From: JBHIFE01 sp046760985
Lineage (GTDB): Bacteria > Chloroflexota > Dehalococcoidia > Dehalococcoidales > RBG-16-60-22
Direction: 5' to 3'
Assembly: GCA_046760985.1 (NCBI GenBank)
Contig: JBHIFE010000022.1
Location: forward strand, 1-16,979
DNA length: 16,979 nucleotides
The notes under the pieces are model-generated. The model did not search any database and was not told the origin of the DNA. It saw nothing but the letters and a program-made list of their open reading frames with translations. Each line of letters opens with the position of its first letter. Positions within the stretch are counted from its first letter, which is position 1. This document shows, in pieces, positions 14,293 through 16,979 of the stretch. The position numbers and the translations under genes were made by a program.

Positions 14293-15426
14293 TTACCATG
14301 TACCCTCTGCTGTGGCTGGCCACACGTTTTCAGTTTTATCTATGAAGTCCCGTATTGACTGATATACCTTTGCCGAGAACGGGTCCTTTTCTCCTTTCTG
14401 CTGGTAGAAGATCTCCGCCTGACGTTTCATCTCCTCTTCTATCGCTGTGGGCACAGGCAGGACCTTGACACCGTAGTCCTTGAACTTCTGTATTGCCGCA
14501 ATATCCCACTCCCAGATGGTCTCGGTAAACGTAAGCGAATCTGTGTCCAGCACTGATGTTATTATTTGTTTCAGGTCGTCGGGAAGCGCCTCATAAGCCG
14601 ATCTCTTGAGGAAGACAGGCCCCCCGTCAGCCGGCTGACGCACCGGAGACATGTACATGTAGTCGGTAACCTCCTGCATGGCCAGGTCCCAGCCCAGTGA
14701 CGGACCGCTGACCTCGGTAGCATCGATTACCCCGCGCTGCAGACTTTCGTAGATTTCACCGCCGGGCAGGAAAATAGCAGACGCCCCCATCATGTTCAGC
14801 ACTTCGGCGCCATCACCGCTGGCCCGGAGTTTCAGCCCTTTGTAGTCGTCCAGGGTGGCCAGTTCTTTCGCTGAGTGGAGAAACGCTTCCGGTGGTGACC
14901 ATTGCCCGCGGAAAGGCAGCACATCATACCCTTCAATCATCTCCATGGCAAGCTCCTTGCCGCCTCCCTTATCCCACCACAGGTAGGTCTGAAAGGGTCC
15001 CATGCCGTCTACGGTATATGTGAAAAGCGTAGCTGCTTCCCATTTGTCCTTCCAGTAGGCTATGGCCCCGGTGCCGCCTTCTATCAAGCCATCGTGTACA
15101 CCGTCAAATTCTCTGGCTCCCGGAACAACGGCACCGGCCGCTACCAGCTTCCACGTCATCCGGCCGCCTGAAGCAACATTAATTTTCTTGCACGTGTTCT
15201 CCATTAAGGTATACCATACCTGACCAGCGGGCAAGTGAGATTGAATTGTCCACTCAATTACCTCCGCAGGCTGTGCTGGCGCTGGAGCCGGAGCTGGGGC
15301 TGGGGCTGGAGCTGGAGCCGGAGCTGGGGCTGGAGCCGGAGCCGGTGTAGGTGCGGCACAGGCAGCGAGCAACGCACTTGCTAAAGTTATCACAAGAACT
15401 AAAGATAATAACCTGCTCTTATTCAT
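14293..15426 (-). CDS. dctP: TRAP transporter substrate-binding lipoprotein (DctP)
   Basis: A 377-residue solute-binding protein of the TRAP DctP family. A lipoprotein signal peptide ends at LLAAC with lipid-carrying Cys23. A linker of 11 Ala-Pro pairs follows, then the two-lobed binding domain: IQSHLPAGQVWYTLMENTCK, FDGVHDGLIEGGTGAIAYW, YKGLKLRASGDGAEVLNMMG (ligand-contact Arg region), FLPGGEIYESLQRGVIDATE, and GGPVFLKRSAYEALPDDLK. Start chosen at ATG 15426, with GGAGGAG four bases upstream; an upstream in-frame TTG overlaps that site. It is the first gene of the operon, behind a strong promoter-like sequence. TRAP systems with such proteins import carboxylates and related anions; the ligand cannot be assigned. 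Confidence 0.95.
   Translation of the reverse strand: MNKSRLLSLVLVITLASALLAACAAPTPAPAPAPAPAPAPAPAPAPAPAPAQPAEVIEWTIQSHLPAGQVWYTLMENTCKKINVASGGRMTWKLVAAGAVVPGAREFDGVHDGLIEGGTGAIAYWKDKWEAATLFTYTVDGMGPFQTYLWWDKGGGKELAMEMIEGYDVLPFRGQWSPPEAFLHSAKELATLDDYKGLKLRASGDGAEVLNMMGASAIFLPGGEIYESLQRGVIDATEVSGPSLGWDLAMQEVTDYMYMSPVRQPADGGPVFLKRSAYEALPDDLKQIITSVLDTDSLTFTETIWEWDIAAIQKFKDYGVKVLPVPTAIEEEMKRQAEIFYQQKGEKDPFSAKVYQSIRDFIDKTENVWPATAEGTW
15277..15342 (-). repeat. 11 x 6-bp repeat coding (Ala-Pro)11 linker of DctP
   Basis: Eleven consecutive GCN-CCN codon pairs encode an Ala-Pro stalk between the lipid anchor and the binding domain. Only third positions vary (GCT/GCC/GCG, CCA/CCG), so the copy number may change by slippage. 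Long Ala-Pro stalks of this kind are frequent in Dehalococcoidia lipoproteins. Confidence 0.85.
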
Positions 15427-15591
15427 CTTCTCCTCCTTCAAGAAATATTGGACCTAAGCTGTGTAAAGACTTTCTATTGAAAGCTATCACCTCCTTCATC
15501 ACATTTTGCGGCAAATTCCGCAACACATTTCAAAGGCTAACACTCACCTAGTATTGTCTCTTCACGATGCAATATTGGATATTGTAAACAA
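15427..15591 (-). promoter_or_regulatory. dctP 5' leader with inverted repeat and an orphan Shine-Dalgarno
   Basis: The roughly 160-base leader contains a perfect dyad TTGCGG-N6-CCGCAA at 15506-15523, which could be an operator or small hairpin. About 60 bases before the dctP start there is AAGGAGGTGAT (15486-15496), a near-perfect anti-16S match with no ATG, GTG or TTG at usable distance. This may be the mark of a lost leader gene or a ribosome standby site. Confidence 0.45.
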
Positions 15592-15620
15592 ATAATACGG
15601 TAGTCTTCTGACCTTGTCAA
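15592..15620 (-). promoter_or_regulatory. Sigma70-type promoter of the dctP operon
   Basis: On the minus strand TTGACA (15620-15615) and TATTAT (15597-15592) are separated by exactly 17 bases. It lies 166 bases upstream of the dctP ATG, in the right direction. Transcription would begin near 15585. The -35 box sits just before the end of the hydrolase relic. Confidence 0.65.
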
Positions 15621-15623
15621 TAC

Positions 15624-15878
15624 TCAGCATTCTGGGTGGCATCTCATTAGAAATATATCGTATTCCTTGCCGCCGTAACAGGTACGCCATGTCTTATTGC
15701 AGACATCATGCGAAATGAAAATTTGATTAAGGTATCCCTCGTCAATGTGTTGCCTAATTTCATAAATACGTCGTGCATCGTTCGGCTGCTAAAATAAATC
15801 AGGTTCCCAGTAGTGAGATAAGGGAAACTGACCTTCTCACTCCAAAAAGTCATGTTCTATGTAGCACCCTTTATCGAT
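15624..15878 (-). pseudogene. C-terminal relic of a phosphotriesterase-family hydrolase
   Basis: The minus-strand frame directly behind the aminotransferase stop reads KGCYIEHDFLE, stop, EGQFP, and later PNDARRIYEIRQHIDEGYLN, QIFISHDVCNK and YGGKEYDIFL. This aligns with residues about 248-325 of the intact hydrolase at 5457-6530 (TGCYLEFDLFNWEGYF, PNDDGRINQIVALINEGFLN, QILISHDICQK). In-frame stops are TGA at 15837-15839 and TAG at 15789-15791, and the frame ends at TGA 15624. Only the last metal ligand (Asp of SHD) remains; the N-terminal 245 residues and the final helix are missing. It is clearly a dead fragment of a second family member. Confidence 0.8.
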
Positions 15879-16766
15879 TTAAGGACAAACAGGTGTGCCA
15901 TACTTTTTGCTTTCGTGCAGCTCAAAATACAGTTTTTGCAGTCTTTTTGTTAAGACCCCCGGCTTCCCGCCTCCTATTTTTCTTCTGTTTATCTCTATAA
16001 CGGGGACTACTCCACCAGCACTAGTGGAAAAGAAGACTTCATCAGCAGTATATAAGTCGAAAGGTGCTAGGTGTCTTTCTACAGCCTCTATGCCATTTGC
16101 CCGCGCTATCTCAAAGATCGTTTCCCTTGTTATACCCCCGAGCACTCCGTCGATGGAAGGAGTGTAAAGTTTGCTATTTTTAGCAAGCCAAACATTGGCT
16201 GCGTTGTGCTCTGCAACATAGCCATTGATGTCCAGTACAATCGGTGCATCTGCCCCTGCCGCTTGGGCTTCTACGTCTGCCAAGTTGTAGGCCAGCCGAT
16301 TTACATGCTTCAGTTGGGGCGGTATAGATTGTGAAGGGATGGCTCTTACGGAAGAAATGAACACTTTCATTCCTGCCTTTTGTGCTTGAACTCCGCCAAA
16401 CCAGAGGTAGGGGACTGCTATCACCAGGTATGTCGGTGTTGTCGGAACTCCAAAATACCCGGGTGCTGTAAGCACTCCATAGGAAACGTAGATCCAAGTG
16501 CCTGAATCTTTAAGACCGTTTCTTCTCACCGTCTCGATAATAGCCTCCTTCGCTTCTTCCCTAGTGAATGGGGGCTTTATCTTAGCTGCCACCATCGAGT
16601 TCCACAGCCTGCCTATATACCTATCCAACTTGAAAACATAGCCTTTTCAGACAAAAGGAGAATCATAAACTACCCAACCTCTTCGCCAACCGAAATCAAA
16701 AGGATCAATTCTTGCCTTGCTTCTGGGCAAATATTCCCCACCTGGTTTTCTTCTTTCGTCCAGCAA
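15879..16766 (-). pseudogene. Class IV PLP aminotransferase, second copy, interrupted by one TGA
   Basis: From TTG 16766, with GGAGGT six bases upstream (16773-16778), the frame encodes 295 codons of a fold-type IV aminotransferase with one internal TGA at 16647-16649 (codon 40). The part before the stop, GGEYLPRSKARIDPFDFG and on, aligns without gaps to residues 12-53 of the intact copy at 6805-7704, and the TGA falls on Trp43 (TGG) there. Behind it the frame is intact: KLDRYIGRLW, catalytic Lys in PQLKHVNRLAYNLADVEA, Glu in GYVAEHNAANVW, and STSAGGVVPVIE. A TTG at 16628 could restart translation but would lack the first strands. A recent nonsense mutation is likeliest; a sequencing error would make the gene intact. 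Confidence 0.78.
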
Positions 16767-16883
16767 CGGCAGACCTCCAGAAGAACACTCTATGTCGCCT
16801 TTGCTATGATTGTAGACCTGAGGCAAGCGGTTGTCAACGAGATGATACGTGCAGCGGCAGTGGGTACTAGACTGCCCACTTCG

Positions 16884-16979
16884 TCACTTTGTTGGGGCAA
16901 CATGCGGACCGTTGCCCAACTCAGTTAGGAATAGTAGAATTGGCTTCTCATGAGTGCGAGCAGCGTCGGATATCGAGGG
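16884..16979 (-). CDS. C-terminal end of an unidentified gene, cut by window edge
   Basis: The minus-strand frame is open from the window edge to TGA 16884-16886 and reads SDAARTHEKPILLFLTELG and then NGPHVAPTK. This looks like real coding sequence (a helix followed by a KPILLFL strand), but 31 residues are too few to name a family. It lies 117 bases upstream of the second aminotransferase, on the same strand. The stretch 16767-16883 shows no other assignable feature. Confidence 0.35.
   Translation of the reverse strand, partial: PSISDAARTHEKPILLFLTELGNGPHVAPTK

Noticed and set aside
15647..15853. 68-residue minus-strand ORF at the hydrolase relic
   Set aside because: The protein-like homology (ISHDVCNK and so on) is in a different minus-strand frame; this open frame is a shadow of the relic.
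15837..16649. TGA read as Trp (recoding) or selenocysteine
   Set aside because: Two in-frame TGA codons (16647-16649 and 15837-15839) align with Trp in the intact paralogues, which suggested a TGA=Trp code. But neighbouring genes end in TGA (the intact aminotransferase and dctQ), the other Trp residues I checked in this frame are TGG, and the same relic also contains TAG. G-to-A nonsense changes are simpler. Selenocysteine does not fit an aligned Trp.
16767..16925. Plus-strand open frame reading FAMIVDLRQAVVNEMIRAAA up to TAG at 16923-16925
   Set aside because: It looks coding-like, but it runs back antisense through the aminotransferase N-terminus without a start signal, while the minus strand carries a better supported gene end here. 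I leave it uncalled.
1..16979. CRISPR arrays, insertion sequence ends, rRNA genes
   Set aside because: No regularly spaced 25-40 base direct repeats, no transposase with terminal repeats and no rRNA sequence were seen; the only short tandem repeats are the Ala-Pro codons and the three dyads.

Overview
The window looks like a piece of a Dehalococcoidia/SAR202-type Chloroflexi genome. This is inferred from three things: the very long Ala-Pro repeat behind the lipobox of the TRAP binding protein, the recombinase fragment with an inserted zinc ribbon, and the mix of TRAP transporter, amidase and phosphotriesterase-like genes. No taxonomic marker gene is present, so the assignment is tentative.

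Left part (1-5456): the 3' end of a tRNA-Val(UAC) gene is followed after about 100 bases by a complete tyrosine recombinase. This is the usual edge of an integrative element. Behind it lie accessory genes and debris: an unknown 251-residue protein on the minus strand, a small basic Gly-rich protein, and a string of fused gene fragments (integrase with zinc ribbon, ParB-like segment, half of a pRiA4b ORF-3-like protein, a truncated small protein). Next come a DUF7662-like protein fused to a DnaJ-type Cys-rich tail, an unknown 209-residue protein, and a 450-base tract with three tandem inverted repeats and a short reading-frame remnant.

Right part (5457-16979): a catabolic locus. A TRAP operon starts from a well-formed promoter and reads leftward as dctP, a hairpin, dctQ, dctM, then a PPC/DUF296 protein, an unknown His-rich protein, a Gfo/Idh/MocA oxidoreductase and an amidase. 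Beyond it lie a class IV PLP aminotransferase (plus strand) and a phosphotriesterase-family hydrolase (minus strand), divergent from each other. The likely job is uptake of an organic acid or amide-like compound followed by hydrolysis, oxidation and transamination. The substrate cannot be read from the sequence.

The most interesting structure is that the same pair of enzymes recurs in decayed form at the other side of the TRAP operon. There is a class IV aminotransferase whose frame is complete from a TTG start with a good ribosome binding site, except for one TGA exactly where the intact paralogue has Trp. It is followed in the same frame by a phosphotriesterase C-terminal relic with two stops. 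Further short relics (the N-terminus of a TPP-dependent enzyme and two short unassigned frames) sit between the catabolic genes, so the locus has been duplicated and is eroding.
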